Below are positions 42,236 to 54,468 of a stretch of DNA of 64,000 nucleotides, piece after piece. The notes below the pieces were generated by a model. That model made no database searches and was not told the origin of the DNA. It saw nothing but the letters and a program-made list of their open reading frames with translations. The DNA lies in NCBI GenBank assembly GCA_030141605.1, contig JAQGDQ010000005.1, forward strand, positions 1,860,180 to 1,924,179, read 5' to 3'. The first letter of the stretch is position 1, and the number at the start of each line of letters is the position of its first letter. The stretch is from Tubiluchus corallicola (lineage: Eukaryota > Priapulida > Priapulimorpha > Priapulimorphida > Tubiluchidae). The position numbers and the translations under genes are program-made.

Positions 42236-43495
42236 CATCTACCCAATTGAAGAAGATACTGTATTTAAGAAAGATTGTTCATTTTACTACTTCGCTTTTG
42301 GAGCTTAAATACACTCAATTTTGTAAGTAGAAACGACAGATGCATAAAACGCGTACAAAACAACAATAAAAACAGCATTATAGAACAACGCAAACGAGTT
42401 CCGCGTACGTCGCTCGAATTAAAAAGAGCACACATGGCAAGTGGATATTCTCAGTTGAAGACTAGAATTCGCTTTGAAACTGAAAAGTTTTCGTTCAGAA
42501 ATTTTTACCGTTTATTATTAACTCCAAACTTCGCAAATATCGATGACAATTGTGCATGATTGGAACTCTGTATAGTTCTGAGATAAAATGCCTGCGCTAA
42601 CTGTATCAGTCACATCTAGACTACAATCTTGGTGAGTCTGATCTGCATGAAAGTTGCTTGGAATTAAAAACTACTGTAATCCAATATCGGTTCCATTTCA
42701 TTGTCTTTCTTAGATCATTTCCAAAGCAGCGTAACAGAAGCCGTGAACTAATGGTACTGAGTAGCTAATGGTACGACAGCTTCACTGAAGAGTGCTAGCT
42801 CATAGGGCCTTCGTTTCTCGAGGCCACATTTTTGCACAGTACACTGTGGTAAAATGGCATTTGCTTTGCCACCAGTTTAAGTTACTGAACAGAAATAAAT
42901 TGCACACTGGACTAAGCACTAAAACCTAGATGAACATAGTAGAGAGACCGACCCACTTTGTTGTGAATCTGACTTTAATTCTGAATTTGAACGTTTGTAT
43001 CAACTAGACTTTTTCCTCGACCTTCGAGGAATAATATAAGTATAAATCATACAAATCTGATGATATGATTATGTATGTGGCATCAACCATTTCTACCGCA
43101 AACGAACTGCCATAAAGCATTAAACAAACATGATAATCACGATTTCTGTTTCTGATTTCTCATCTCGGCATCCATGCGGAAAAGTGCCCCATGAGGTTTG
43201 GTCACATTAGCTCCGATTTTACATATTGCTCAGGGCAAACAAAGACAAAATTTGTAACAAAAAATTTATTGCCATTTGCGCCCTGTCATTTTTTGCATTA
43301 CTCTGAGTGGATGGAGAAGCAAGGAACAAAGAATTCAACTTAAGGACTTCTGATCTTAGATGTATCATTTCATTATATGTCTGCATTAGAGTAATTTAGA
43401 TATTGATAACAAATACATATATTTCTTTAGTTACTAAGAAGCTGCCAACAGGATTAACTCGATTACCGGTCTTACTCGATTAACTAAATAAATAT
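42236..43495. other. Intergenic, no supported gene
   Basis: The 94-codon frame at 42275-42559 has no recognisable domain or start context. Nothing else was recognised. Confidence 0.4.
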
Positions 43496-43499
43496 TAAT

Positions 43500-43633
43500 G
43501 TCGTACAAATCGAGGTGAGCTATTGGTCTTTCGCCACCCCGTCTTAATGTAGTGTTTATCAACTTAAAGAAACTGTATATTATTATGTGTAACTTTAAAT
43601 GAGACGAATAAAATCTAATCTAATCTAATCTAG
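43500..43633 (+). mobile_element. Probable LINE 3' end with (AATCT)n tail
   Basis: GAGGTGAGCTATTGGTCTTT, then TGTGTAACTTTAAATGAGAC, then GAATAAAATCTAATCTAATC ending in a pentanucleotide tail. This is the common pattern of CR1/jockey-like 3' UTRs. No RT coding remnant adjoins. Confidence 0.5.
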
Positions 43634-45055
43634 AGGAAATATGAAGATGTAAAGACTTACTAGACTTGGTTATAGTAACATTAACTGTTTTCTAGATATC
43701 ACTGCAGATGGTCTAGCAAAATAAGCACGGTGACTGTGACCTCTCTATAGAATCTAGAGTCAAATCAGAACTCGATGTTCGTGGCAAGTATTGCAAGTGT
43801 ATAATCGATTTTTAATACTGTTCTGAATGAATGTATGAACAGACGGCCAAATAGGCGGATAGACATATAAGCACACGAAGAAGCCAAGAAACAAACGAAC
43901 GAATAAGCAAATAAATGACTGAATAAGAGACGAATGTCAGGTAAACAGAAAAGTAACCTACAAATGGGTGAAATGACAAACGATACAGCAAAATAGCTAA
44001 CTGAGCAAAAAAACAATTACAGCGACGTCTGACCTGACCTTTCATCTCAATACTCATGCTCAGTAAAGATCAATAGCCTTACGAACTGCTAAATAAAAGA
44101 GAAACCCTGACGTAGACCTTTCACCATTCATCTCTTTGCTCTCAGGTGTAGAACCTTTTGTTGATTTTGGAGTTCAAACTATTATGTTGTCATTAGGTTT
44201 AATAATATTAGCTTCATCCCTTTAGCTGACAATATTCTGGAAGCATTTTAGTCAATCAAAGTGAAAATGAGCGCTTCGTGATTTTTGTCTATTTACCCAC
44301 CTTCTAACTGAGAACATTAATGTGAATAGATTTGCTGAGTTTGATTATCTGAATGAATGGATGAGCGAACTAATAGAAGCAAATATACATGTAATTCTAC
44401 TGCAAAGCATTCATTCTCGCCAGAATGAACAGCTTTAGTTGAGTTTGTTTTTTTACAATTATTCGTTCCAGCCAAGCCATCTGGTTAGAAAGCAATGACC
44501 AGTTTTTTTGGGTTTTTTGGAAACACTGTTAGTTTTTAAATTCTTGTTAATGACTGGAGCGTCCCGAACACTTGTTAATACTGAAATTCTGATACATCCG
44601 AGCTCTTTTACCATATATGAAATTGTCATTTGTAGAGTTACCTCAGATTTCTAATAAAAAATATAAAGATTTTGTTTTATCGTATTTATCGTAATTTAAT
44701 TTGTTATACAGACTATTTTATAGACTGCAATAGGCAGAAAATAACGACAATATCGCATGTATCACATAGCTGTTGATTATGTGCATTGCTGACCCTAGAG
44801 GATTGATAATTAGTTCACGTTAATGAAGCATCCAGTCAAATAGTATCAAAGCAAACAGTATAAAATGATATAAATGCTGTACGCAATGCTTTGCATTTTC
44901 CTGTTGCAGGCAAAGGGATCTCCCATTCATTTCTAATACTTTGTCTTCGTTACTTGTCCATGTAATTCTTTCCTTTCTCTCTGCGAGTTCGGTTGTCTGA
45001 GTCGGGGAATTCGTTTTTCTCAACCACCTTACCTGCTTGTACATCTTTTGAGACC
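43634..45055. other. Intergenic, low-complexity stretch
   Basis: A degenerate tetranucleotide-like stretch (43830-43980, GAAC/ATAA-type units) gives a hydrophobic minus-strand frame that I do not accept as a gene. The minus-strand 85-codon frame at 44820-45077 runs into the tRNA-like region and has no domain. Confidence 0.35.
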
Positions 45056-45165
45056 GGTTATTTAGCCGAGTGGTCACGGCATGAGCTTCGCGACTGAAGA
45101 TAAATATTGTCGAAACTGCTCAGTGAATTATTTGTGACCGACTGGGTTCGATAGCTCCAGAAAGG
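45056..45165 (+). mobile_element. tRNA-like (Ser/Leu class) SINE head or tRNA pseudogene
   Basis: TTAGCCGAGTGGTCACGGC fits an RNA polymerase III A box with a D arm. GAGCTTCGCGACTGAAGA can fold as an anticodon arm, and CTGGGTTCGATAGCTCCAG fits a T arm/B box. A long variable region lies between, as in class II tRNAs. The A-to-B spacing (about 80 bases) is too long for a working tRNA, so a tRNA-derived SINE or decayed pseudogene is more likely. Confidence 0.4.
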
Positions 45166-45169
45166 TTTA

Positions 45170-46448
45170 TTCGCCAGAATGATTGGACGCTTACCTTGTT
45201 GAGGAAATATGTAAACCATTGCCATTGTGTTAGTGTGTGTGACTTACACCTACATGTATACCCACTCCTACCTACATGTATACGGGGATGTGTTGATGTG
45301 TTATACGGTCGAGTTTATCAACATATAAGCTGGACTCGGTGGCAAAAAGTTGTAACTTGATAGTATTGTTAATTGCATCACATATTAAATGACAACAGTA
45401 CGTACACAATGGTTCATAAGAAATTAAGAATCTTATCTGATACATTGTAGAGCAGGGTTTAGTGATATCGCGGTTGTATAGTGTATGGGGACTGCAAATC
45501 CATAATTGCATTTGGAAAATCAATGACACTCAGAGAGCATCCTTTAGTTAATTTTTCATTAGTCTAATAAAACGAAGTATATACTGAGCTACACCCAGTT
45601 TTGTTTGCGGTTCGCACATTGTTATAACAAAATATAAAGCAATTTAACGTGGGTTTTAATTGGAAGTATTTTTGGGTATATTTCTATGAAGTTTCTTTAG
45701 CCGCTTTAGCGATTCATAATTTTTCACTGTTTCTTGTCACACAGTGGTATGTAAGTAGATATACCAATTATAATACCATCCCAACTTCAAAAAAGTAAAT
45801 ATACGAGGACAGTGCAGCAGATGAACCATCCAGGATCATTGTATCATTTGTATGCGTGTACCTTGCAATAATCAGTTACAACTTACTTGCAGTAATCAAA
45901 TTACTAGATTACTTACAAATTATTTCTAAATAAGTGCAAACAACGTGTCACGTAGTTATATATAGGATATAGAGTAACAAAAGTGTCTAAAATAGTTATA
46001 GGCCTATGTGTTGATATTTATTCATTCTCATTTATTACATTTATTTATTACGTAACATAACACGTAGTAATTCAAATAGTATTAGTATATAAATTGACAG
46101 TTTACGTTTTCTTTTGCAAACATGTCTGTAACCTTGTCAGCACATTGATGACCATATGCTAAAAAGTGTGTAAAGAAATTAATTGGTTTTAATGAAATGA
46201 GTTTGATATCAAGTGCTATTATTAACTTTAAAGGTATTAAAAGTTAAAAAACAATTCGCCGAATAAAAGAAACAGGTTAATTATAACCTTTAAAGGGATT
46301 TTGTATAGTACATAAGCAATTTCTGAAGACTGAAATCTTAAATTTTGACATTTTAAAACAGAATTATTTGCCCTGAAAGCAACCAGTTTTTGCCCTGAAA
46401 TTGTGCAGTTCGTTTGTCATGGAAGCTATTTACGGCGGTACGGAGCGT
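45170..46448. other. Intergenic, nothing recognised
   Basis: Short frames only. A tandem TACATGTATAC/CCTAC repeat occurs near 45251-45281. Confidence 0.4.
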
Positions 46449-46604
46449 TCAGACTAGCGAGTTTTCTCGTCATATTATTAACTCGGCTAGTAGCTCGCTA
46501 GTGTGTTTAATTAGTGTCAGAGTTTGCATTTTCTTACCGACAGTAACTCGCAAAGCTGCTCACATTTGCGAATTTGCTGTTAGAAAGAAATCTCGCTAGT
46601 CTGA
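46449..46604. mobile_element. Small TIR element (MITE), about 156 bp
   Basis: TCAGACTAGCGAG at the left end and its exact reverse complement CTCGCTAGTCTGA at the right end; the match extends to about 19 bases with one mismatch (TTTTCT versus ATTTCT). A third CTCGCTAGT motif is internal. If the end is CAG, the flanking 8-mers GGAGCGTT and ATAGAGTT match at 5 of 8, which weakly fits a hAT-type duplication. Confidence 0.5.
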
Positions 46605-48500
46605 TAGAGTTAGAAAATTAATAAATTTGAAACAAGTGTTCAAAAAATTTGCCTAATATTCGTCTCACTCAATATTGGCCAAACGCAAATGCATTTTCGC
46701 ACTTTTTATAAGATTTGTTTTCGACAGATTTTCATAAAAATTCCTGAACATTCCTAAAAATTGATTAAGGCTGTTTGCTAGAAATTCTGGACTTCCTAAG
46801 TGACATCATGGGAATTTATTTCTGGAGTATGACTAACTTTACCGATGATTAGTACAGTTTTGCGACCTAGATCGTGCAAAAAGGCGACATTTTGTCATCG
46901 CATCTCGGACAGTGTCAAATGAAATTAATATCACCTGGATTATATCTGAATTTCAGCATCAGTTTCCATGACTCGAAGTTAAGGTATGAGAAAGGTTTTT
47001 ATTGACAAGCCTAAGCTATTGCCTTATTAATAAATCGTAGCTGCTGATAACATGTTATCTCGAATATAGAATCTAATCAGTCTACGATTAAGTGGGATAT
47101 GTTCGATACTATAATTGCATTATAAATTTATGCTACTGCTACTGGATTGTATGTGCTGTAATAATCACGAATGTAGAATTTTCTGTTCATCTAGCTGCCC
47201 TATTCAGCGATAAATTCGACAGTATAATTACTTTCTAAATGAACACACGTTACGTTTTACATGCATTAACGTGATACTTGTACAACACGGGAATGCCATT
47301 TAAAGCGCATCTGCTATATACAGTTAGCAATGTTTAGTATTCGGCTCAGTATCATTTCTGTCACACCTGTTATATAGTGCCTTACTAGAGTTTCTCGACC
47401 AAATCTATTATTTTTCCCGTCTAATGTAATATGAACCGTCCATAAAAGAAAACTAAATGATCGGCAAAAGCTTTTAGCTTTATATTTTCATATTTTAAGC
47501 TTTTAAATTTATAATTTAAAATTCGTTTTTGTGAAAAATTGTTCTTTAGTTCATTAAGCTACTGATCGCTAGAAAATGCCTACAGTAGGTTAGAAGAATA
47601 AGAGGTCTTTGAGTTCTGCGGCCATAAGATAGTTATTAACATTAGCATAACAAAATATTACTATTAACCGAATAAGGTTGGCTGTCACTATCGTATAAAT
47701 ACACAAATACATTTTATTTGTCGATACTAGAACAACAGGTTCCGCATAAGAAAATATTATGTTCCTATTTATATTTTATATTTTATAAATAGAAACCTTT
47801 TTCTATTTATAAAGTCTGCATTTCCAGACTCAGAAATGAGAGGTATTGGCAAAATTATATTCGATTGCATAGCAGTCATACCACAATGCCACGAATCCCA
47901 ATTTTTCGTTTTGCTAAGGAAAATAGTGGAGCTTGATGACACAGCCGGTTCATTGTTTCATTAATTTTTAGGGGATATCTTTGATATAGAACTGGTTCCG
48001 GAGGGGGGGCACAATCATTCAACAGCTATTTAATAATTAGTAGCAGTTCTTGCTATCGAGTAAACTGAATTTTGGCTTGCAGTTTCTGACATGTATAAAA
48101 AAATCTTGTAATGTTTATTTTATTTGTATGAAAAAATCTCCGTTTGAGCGCTGTACGTAAATTTATAAAACTGACCGTTACGCTCAATGATCGTAAATCG
48201 TGGACAAGATTCAAAAACCATATTTCACTGATTAGTCAAATAGTCAAAAATTTAACATTGCTAGCTTATCCTAGACTATTTTTAGGATGCAAATGTGCAA
48301 ACGCATTTTAATTATTTGCACATACATTAAATATTTTAATTAACAGTTTCGCCCAATTATATATATATAATAGAAAAGCTGAGTAGCTTAAATTCGCAAA
48401 CTACATAAAACACCGAAAAGACTAAAAGGAAATTTCGAGCCGAACAACGAAGGAATTTTTGCAACGAAGTGTTTAGAGATGCAGTTATATAGAGAGAGAA
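46605..48500. other. Intergenic, downstream flank of the membrane-protein gene
   Basis: No coding signals. Small AT palindromes such as TTTTAAATT-TAT-AATTTAAAA near 47500. Confidence 0.4.
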
Positions 48501-48507
48501 CAGGTGG

Positions 48508-48513
48508 TTTATT
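48508..48513 (-). terminator. Possible polyadenylation signal (minus strand)
   Basis: AATAAA on the minus strand lies about 82 bases past the TAA of the membrane-protein gene. A second candidate is at 48114-48119. Confidence 0.4.
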
Positions 48514-48594
48514 GTCTAAATAAATTACAACGCTTAAATGCTGCTTGTATAAAAATTGTAATAGTAACTATTAGCTTGGTTGCTCGTTTAGTTT

Positions 48595-50552
48595 TTACTC
48601 AGTCTGATATTGCGATAGGGACTGAGAATGTACAAGCAACATTGAATTTCGAAAATCAGGTTGGTAGTTATCCCATTCAAATGTAGGTGGCGTCATAATA
48701 TAAGGATTGTCTCGCTGCCGTAGTGCAGTTTTACCCCGTAGCACGACGTTGTTGTTGCCTCTTCCTGCAGTGTCAGCTAAAGAAGCCTCGGTACTTGCTC
48801 CGTAATCCGAACGTTGCGAGACCCCGGCGCTGCTGATTGTGCTGACGTCCGTCTGCCCTTGTGTTGGAAGCCATTCTCGACATTCTTCACACATGCTGCT
48901 CATATTCCTAAGCAACAGAACAACGCAAAATAAAGCTAATACAGCACATCTATAAGACAGTCATTGTATGCAGCATCTCAATAGGCCAGTACTAATACTG
49001 ATATTGCTAGTGATCTTTAATTTGACTGTCTACTATAACTAACACATGGGATTCTCTACACATTATAATTCAGAACGTAGGCACTATTTAAACAATACTA
49101 GTCATAAATGAGGGTGGTCTGATGTCAATGACTGTTTGTCGCCTGTTGTCATTAGCAACGGGCGTTAATGCCATTAACAGTTCGTCGTTATTAGTAGGAG
49201 GATAAATGACCATTAACGGCCCAAGTCATTAGCAACAAAGCAACTGACATACTGAAGCTACTGAAAAAACAATAGAAAAGAATTTGCAGTAAACAAATTT
49301 AATTAAAAAAGCTAGTATTAATAGTAAATAACACTAGATTTCTTACGCATCGCGAACCTCGGCTTCCAATTGCAGCCCTTTGGCATCACGCATTAATGAA
49401 GCCATCGGATTGCAAATGATAGGCCTCCGGCCGCAAAAGCTCACTTACCGATTGCTGATCGTAGAAGGGTGATGGGTGACCACGTTTTGCAAATGTTGAT
49501 AATGTAATAGAAATACTACAACGAAGACAGACCAGCGACAATAAGAAGCATATAGGCATTAATACACAACCGAATAAACGTTGAAAAGCTTACTTATAAA
49601 CAGCTACTGCTCAACTTTAGTGATTTATAACTCACGTGCTTGGAATTCCGTAAATGCCCTCTAAGTTGTTTTCATTGAAATTATAATCAACCGAAGGAAC
49701 TGGTGTGGGTGGGGGTGCCGACAACGATTTTCTTCTTTTTCTTTCCCTTTCGTAAGCAGCCACGCGTCTATTGAATTCACTGACGGTAGTCGGGTAATGA
49801 ACATTAGTTGTCGTTATACTCTGATTATAGTCGCTAGAGTTTACTGACGCTTTGGGTTTAGCAAATTTTTTGACACTTTCATAGTATGGAAAATCTGAAG
49901 AAGGGTATGTAGTCGTCGTTGATCCGTGACCATTTACATCGGGAAGACTCTTTTTAAGTCTTGCAAGAGTCGGCGGCAAAGCTATCATTGTGTCATTAGA
50001 CGACTTACTCTTTGCATACCGACGAGGGTGGTGTGGAGTACATGCATCATCACTACTGCTCAGTGACACCTGTGAACGTTTTTTGAATTGTAAAGGTGAT
50101 TGATCTGACTTTAGCGGTGTGACAAAGATGTACTTATACGGAGCTACTTGCCTTGCATGTCTTCTGACGTTCAGTGAAACTGTACTGACTTCAGAAAAAT
50201 CACTCTCTATCGTCTGACGTAGAAGATCTTGGTAATTAGGCTGACGGCTCGCTACCGTTAGGCCTTTATGGTTAGAAAATCCGGGTGTATTTTTCTCTGT
50301 GTTTGTGCGACTGCTTTTTTCTCGAACATGTCTGATGACCATACTTCGGTTTTTGTGGATTTTAACCAGCGAACGTTTTTTCCATACATGGTTACAAACA
50401 CTGTGCAGCAACACTAATAAAACTAGTAATATTAGAAATGAAACGGGTACAACAACTCCAACAATAAGCGACTTTGCTGTTGCCGTTGAACAGTCATATT
50501 GTGCAGTGTAGTTTACACAAGAAGGCCTACTATCTTCTTCTGTTGTCGACAT
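48595..50552 (-). CDS. Single-pass membrane protein with long Ser/Thr/Tyr-rich tail, 409 aa (two-exon model)
   Basis: Exon 1 is 50552-49636 and ends at a strong donor (AC|GTGAGT). The last exon is 48907-48595, after an acceptor (TTCTGTTGCTTAG). The junction restores a Thr codon (AC+G) and the joined frame is open for 410 codons. An in-frame TAA lies just upstream of the ATG with no AG between. Residues 1-27 would be a short ectodomain with one sequon (NYT) and two Cys. Residues 29-50 (LIVGVVVPVSFLILLVLLVLLH) are the membrane segment, then KKR marks the cytoplasmic side. There is no signal peptide, so a type III orientation is likely. The ~350-residue tail is low-complexity, basic, with many Ser/Thr/Tyr, a Pro run (PPPTPVP, about 280-286) and an aromatic/acidic patch (PPTFEWDNYQPDF) in the last exon. 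I do not recognise the family. A larger ectodomain in unseen upstream exons is possible. Confidence 0.65.
49449..49515 (-). CDS. Candidate 67-nt cassette exon in the membrane-protein gene
   Basis: Inside the 728-bp intron, a strong pyrimidine tract and acceptor (TCTGTCTTCGTTGTAG) precede 67 bases that end at a near-perfect donor (G|GTAAGTGAGC). Joined to exon 1, the frame stays open: AC+T gives Thr, then ISITLSTFAKRGHPSPFYDQ and QS. The length is not a multiple of three, so joining to the exon at 48907 shifts the frame and stops after EYEQHV. Inclusion would therefore swap the 103-residue C-terminus for a short tail. It could also splice to a further exon not identified here. Confidence 0.45.
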
Positions 50553-50569
50553 ATTAACACACAAAAGTT

Positions 50570-52315
50570 AGTGTGTATAAACATCTATCCAGAGACAACG
50601 TTGTAACAGTCTTTCAAATCACTTTTACGGTTCACTTCATTTTTAATTGGGAATAAATTATTTTTAAGGAAGCCCTTAAGATGTAGTGTAGTTTAGTACA
50701 GTAAGTATCACTGGTAGCTTTGCCAAAGATTATGTAATTTGTGTTGTGTCTTTTTAGCCTTCCCTACACACATAATTATATTACTAAACAGACCTGTACT
50801 TGCTGGAAAGAACGAGGCGAATTTTTTTTTTGCTGTAGGGAGAGGGTGGTGACAGGATTTATTTAACATAAAATATTTACCTGCAAAAAATTATATATAG
50901 TAATTGTAATTTCAAGCAAACATACTTGAAAAAGAAAACCGGACGAAATATTAAGCAATAGAGCAAAACAATCTGCCCTATAAAATATCGAAAGGGAACA
51001 TACCGTTTTTAACAAATGTCTTAACATTTAAATAATTATTGCTGCAGAAACGTGATTTCGCCTTTGGGCGGCTAGCTTGTCGCTGTTACATCTGGGGAAG
51101 GCGCTGCGCAAAAAACAGGCACTGTACTTCACAGTTCAGTTTGGTTCATTTGTGATGTGGCGCACACATTTAAGCGCTTATGCGGGAGTACAGCGGTAAA
51201 CTAGAAATTTAAATTTTTCAACTTAAAATTTGCAGAGATTTGTATGTCACACTAAATGTTGTAAGGCAGCACTGAACCTCAATTTTCACTTTCGCAAACA
51301 CGTGCAACAAGCTCGTGGAATGTTTGTGCTGTAGAAAAATCGTGTTCAGTTGTGATGTTATCACTAGTCGTTAATTAAGTTTTTAACTTATTATTTAATT
51401 GCCAGAAACACCTTGGTATCATTCTAGGTGTTAAAACCTATACTTTTTACCGTAGTTCAAATTGGAGTAGGATGTCAAAAATCATCCTGTTTTCCTTTAA
51501 CAGAAAAATTACTTTTTTGCACGCCAACGATGTGTGTCACGCTTTTTAACTGGCTACTATTTTTAATTTTGTGGGCATATCTAGGCTAGCATACCAACGC
51601 AAATCGTGTAAACAGAATAATGTGGTGTGGCATGCCATGTGGTGCCATCTATAGGGCATCAATTCTGATGCATCTTGTAAATTAATGAATTCCGAATTGC
51701 TTGTTGCTAGATGCAGAAAAATGAAAAAAGTTGAGAATGAATTTTAAAAAATTATTACAAACGTAAGATTCACATGTACCATATGTAAATCTCAATGTAT
51801 CATAAACAAGCAACTCCAGCAAACTATCATGTAACGGATTTGCCAAGAAATCTAAACCAAATTGAAATCGCTACGGAATGAAGAATGTCAATTAAATCAA
51901 ATATTTTTCCACACCAAATTAAAAATTTAAATGTCTACACAAATAATTAATAGGAATTTTTAATAGCCATGAAGTTATCTCTGGAAATTGTGCAAACGAG
52001 AATTAATGTAGCGACAAATGTAAAGTTATCCTGGGTTATACTTTTGAACGAATACATTTTCAGATTTGTAAAATATGTAACAATTCTATGAATTAAGCAA
52101 TTCGAGTTTCGGGTCCTAAATGTAGCTATGAATTATGACAGAACTTTGTAAGGAAAATGTAGCCTATAGGAAAACTATATAAAAAGTCATTTATGTTCGC
52201 TTGCGTAAGGCAAAATCGGAAGAGCACCGAAACAGAAAACACATAAGAGAATTTAATAATCTTGTTGAAGACTTTTTTGAAAACCTGTCCTGTCTGTGCT
52301 TAAAATTTTATAGTG
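50570..52315. other. Upstream region of the membrane-protein gene
   Basis: AT-rich. It should hold the promoter or a 5' UTR exon, but neither can be placed. No coding frame found. Confidence 0.35.
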
Positions 52316-52319
52316 ATTG

Positions 52320-52546
52320 AAATTGGATTTACTTGTTTTTGGTATTTCATATTGTTATTATTAACTAATTTAAGTTATAATTTTAACGTAAACGTATTCA
52401 CATTGTTTTATGGTTAAGTAACGTTTGTATTTCATTTATCTTGGCACTAATAAGCTGTCTGCGACCAGTCAAAGTCTCAAAGGACCGCAACCAAAAGACC
52501 CGCCAGACAAAGGGCCATCGGTAACATAAAATTAAATTAAATTAAA
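52320..52546 (+). mobile_element. Probable LINE 3' end with (AAATT)n tail
   Basis: AGTCTCAAAGGACCGCAACC, then GGGCCATCGGTAACATAAAA and TTAAATTAAATTAAAT. This is the usual form of a non-LTR 3' UTR with a simple-repeat tail. No RT frame upstream. Confidence 0.4.
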
Positions 52547-54125
52547 TGTATAAGACAGTTATACTCACTCCAAAATTATCGCTCTCTTTAAAATATTGTT
52601 GGTATCTAAATAAAAGTTGCAATTACAAACTAACGAGCAGAAACAACGCTCATGAGCTAGTGGCCGATTGACTGGTCGTCCTTCACTCATCCTTTGTCTA
52701 GCGGTCATTTGAATACCTTTAAAATGTGAAAGGGTTTTTAGCTGGTGGTCCTTTGTCCATGGTGAGTCTTTGACTGCCCACCGGTGCCGGTAAGCACTAA
52801 GCAGTTTGTACGCAACTGCGAACTACGGTTTTTGGAAAATCACACTGTTTAATTAAGTAATCGGTTTTAGCATTTTTTGCGATGTTCTGTCATCAGCTTT
52901 AAAGAAACTCATCAGTTTTATATGTGTCATGCCGTCACTCACACCGCGCATTAGCGTTAGATTACCTCAGGAAAACCAAAATGCTGCCAGCTCGCAAAAA
53001 AACTGGTTAGCCATCAAACATGCATGTGTATATGTTTTGACCTAATCGTTTAAACTTCAATCAATTTTGTACCTGTCACCATTAATCTTTCGGCGAGTAA
53101 AAAAATTTCGTTATAATGCTTAGCATCAGCCGTGAGCGTTTATATGCGATAATCCAGTCGAGTTTTTAACTTGGGATAATGAAAAAACTATGCCCTTATT
53201 CATGCAGGTTAATAGGAAAGTTACATTTTTATATAGGGTAGTTACTTGACTAGGTTATCAATTTAAAATAAAGACTGTGATGATTTTATTTGGGTTAATT
53301 GAACAAAAAATAATAATTTCCTTGATCAACGATTATACGCATTTTTGTTGATTTCATGGAAATGTACGTGGCTTTGTAAAGTACGTTAAAGGGGTATACG
53401 AATTACATGTGACAGAATTTTCTAAAAGTGACTTTTTAACTAATTAGAACTTAATTTTACTAACCAATTATGATCGTCTTACTAGCTCTTAACCAACTAC
53501 TAACAACTGCGGTTAACGAACATTATTTTGGTCAAAACTGTGAGCCGCTCGCTGTGGTTCATAGTGCGACAAAACACTTTTTTCCACCCTTAGCTAAAGA
53601 CCCTCTTAGATCAGGTGCGGAATCGAAATTTCAGCTTTCCAGGAAAAAGGCGAAAATCATAGCAATTAAGTTACGCGCCGCATCCTTAATGCATAGCGAA
53701 TATGTTATGTATGTAGTTAAGTTTCTCAAATGACTGTGTTTGTGTGGTCACTTCAGTTTTCTTTATGTTTTTCCTATTTATCTACAGATTTTGTATTAGT
53801 AGCGCTAGTCGGTCAGTAAGAATTTTGTGAGACTGGGTAGCGTACGCGGGGCTTAGCTTGCGCTGCCGATCTGTGTACTGTAAACAAAGCTGCAGGACCC
53901 TCGTTGTTCTATTAAATGAGCACTCGCTTAATAGTACAGGTTATCATATCATTAATATAGTGCATAAGATAGACATAGTACAAGTTATTATAGCATTATG
54001 CACATGTCCCAATAAATTAAAAAAATAAATTAACAATGTACTTCTGTAATAATTTTTAGTTACTCGAGTTATGGTAAAATAAATAACACACACCAGTTTA
54101 TGGAAGAAAAGGTAGATAAAATAAA
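52547..54125. other. Intergenic between the two membrane-protein genes
   Basis: An ATG frame of 87 codons at 53470-53733 starts MIVLLALNQLLTTAV, which looks like a weak signal peptide. There is no support from splice sites, polyadenylation or composition, so I leave it as probably chance. Confidence 0.35.
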
Positions 54126-54132
54126 TTAAGTT

Positions 54133-54138
54133 TTTATT
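54133..54138 (-). terminator. Polyadenylation signal for the LRR gene (minus strand)
   Basis: AATAAA on the minus strand, about 330 bases past the TAG stop of the LRR gene. Confidence 0.45.
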
Positions 54139-54468
54139 TTGAAACCTATTTCATAGGCGCTTAAACTGGCAATAATTACACTATTTACACAGAAACGCAA
54201 GTTACATAAAAGGAATGCAGTACATAATGGGTGTCTGGCGGAAAATGTGGCATTCTGCAGAAGTATCAGGACTTTGATTACGCTAATAGAGCGCATATAA
54301 GCGTAATTTACATAAAGTGATTCAAATTCTCGTTTGCACTTGTAAATTTAGCTGCTATAAAGCCTGTCACACTAAATAACTATGATTTGGAACAAATGTG
54401 TTGCATTCATACGTGTGACATGCATGCAAGATCAGCGTATTCCTTCACATTTCCATGTGAACAGACAG

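Noticed and set aside
53470-53733. 87-codon ATG frame with a signal-like start
   Set aside because: Weak hydrophobic start, no processing sites, no polyadenylation signal close by, no recognisable domain.
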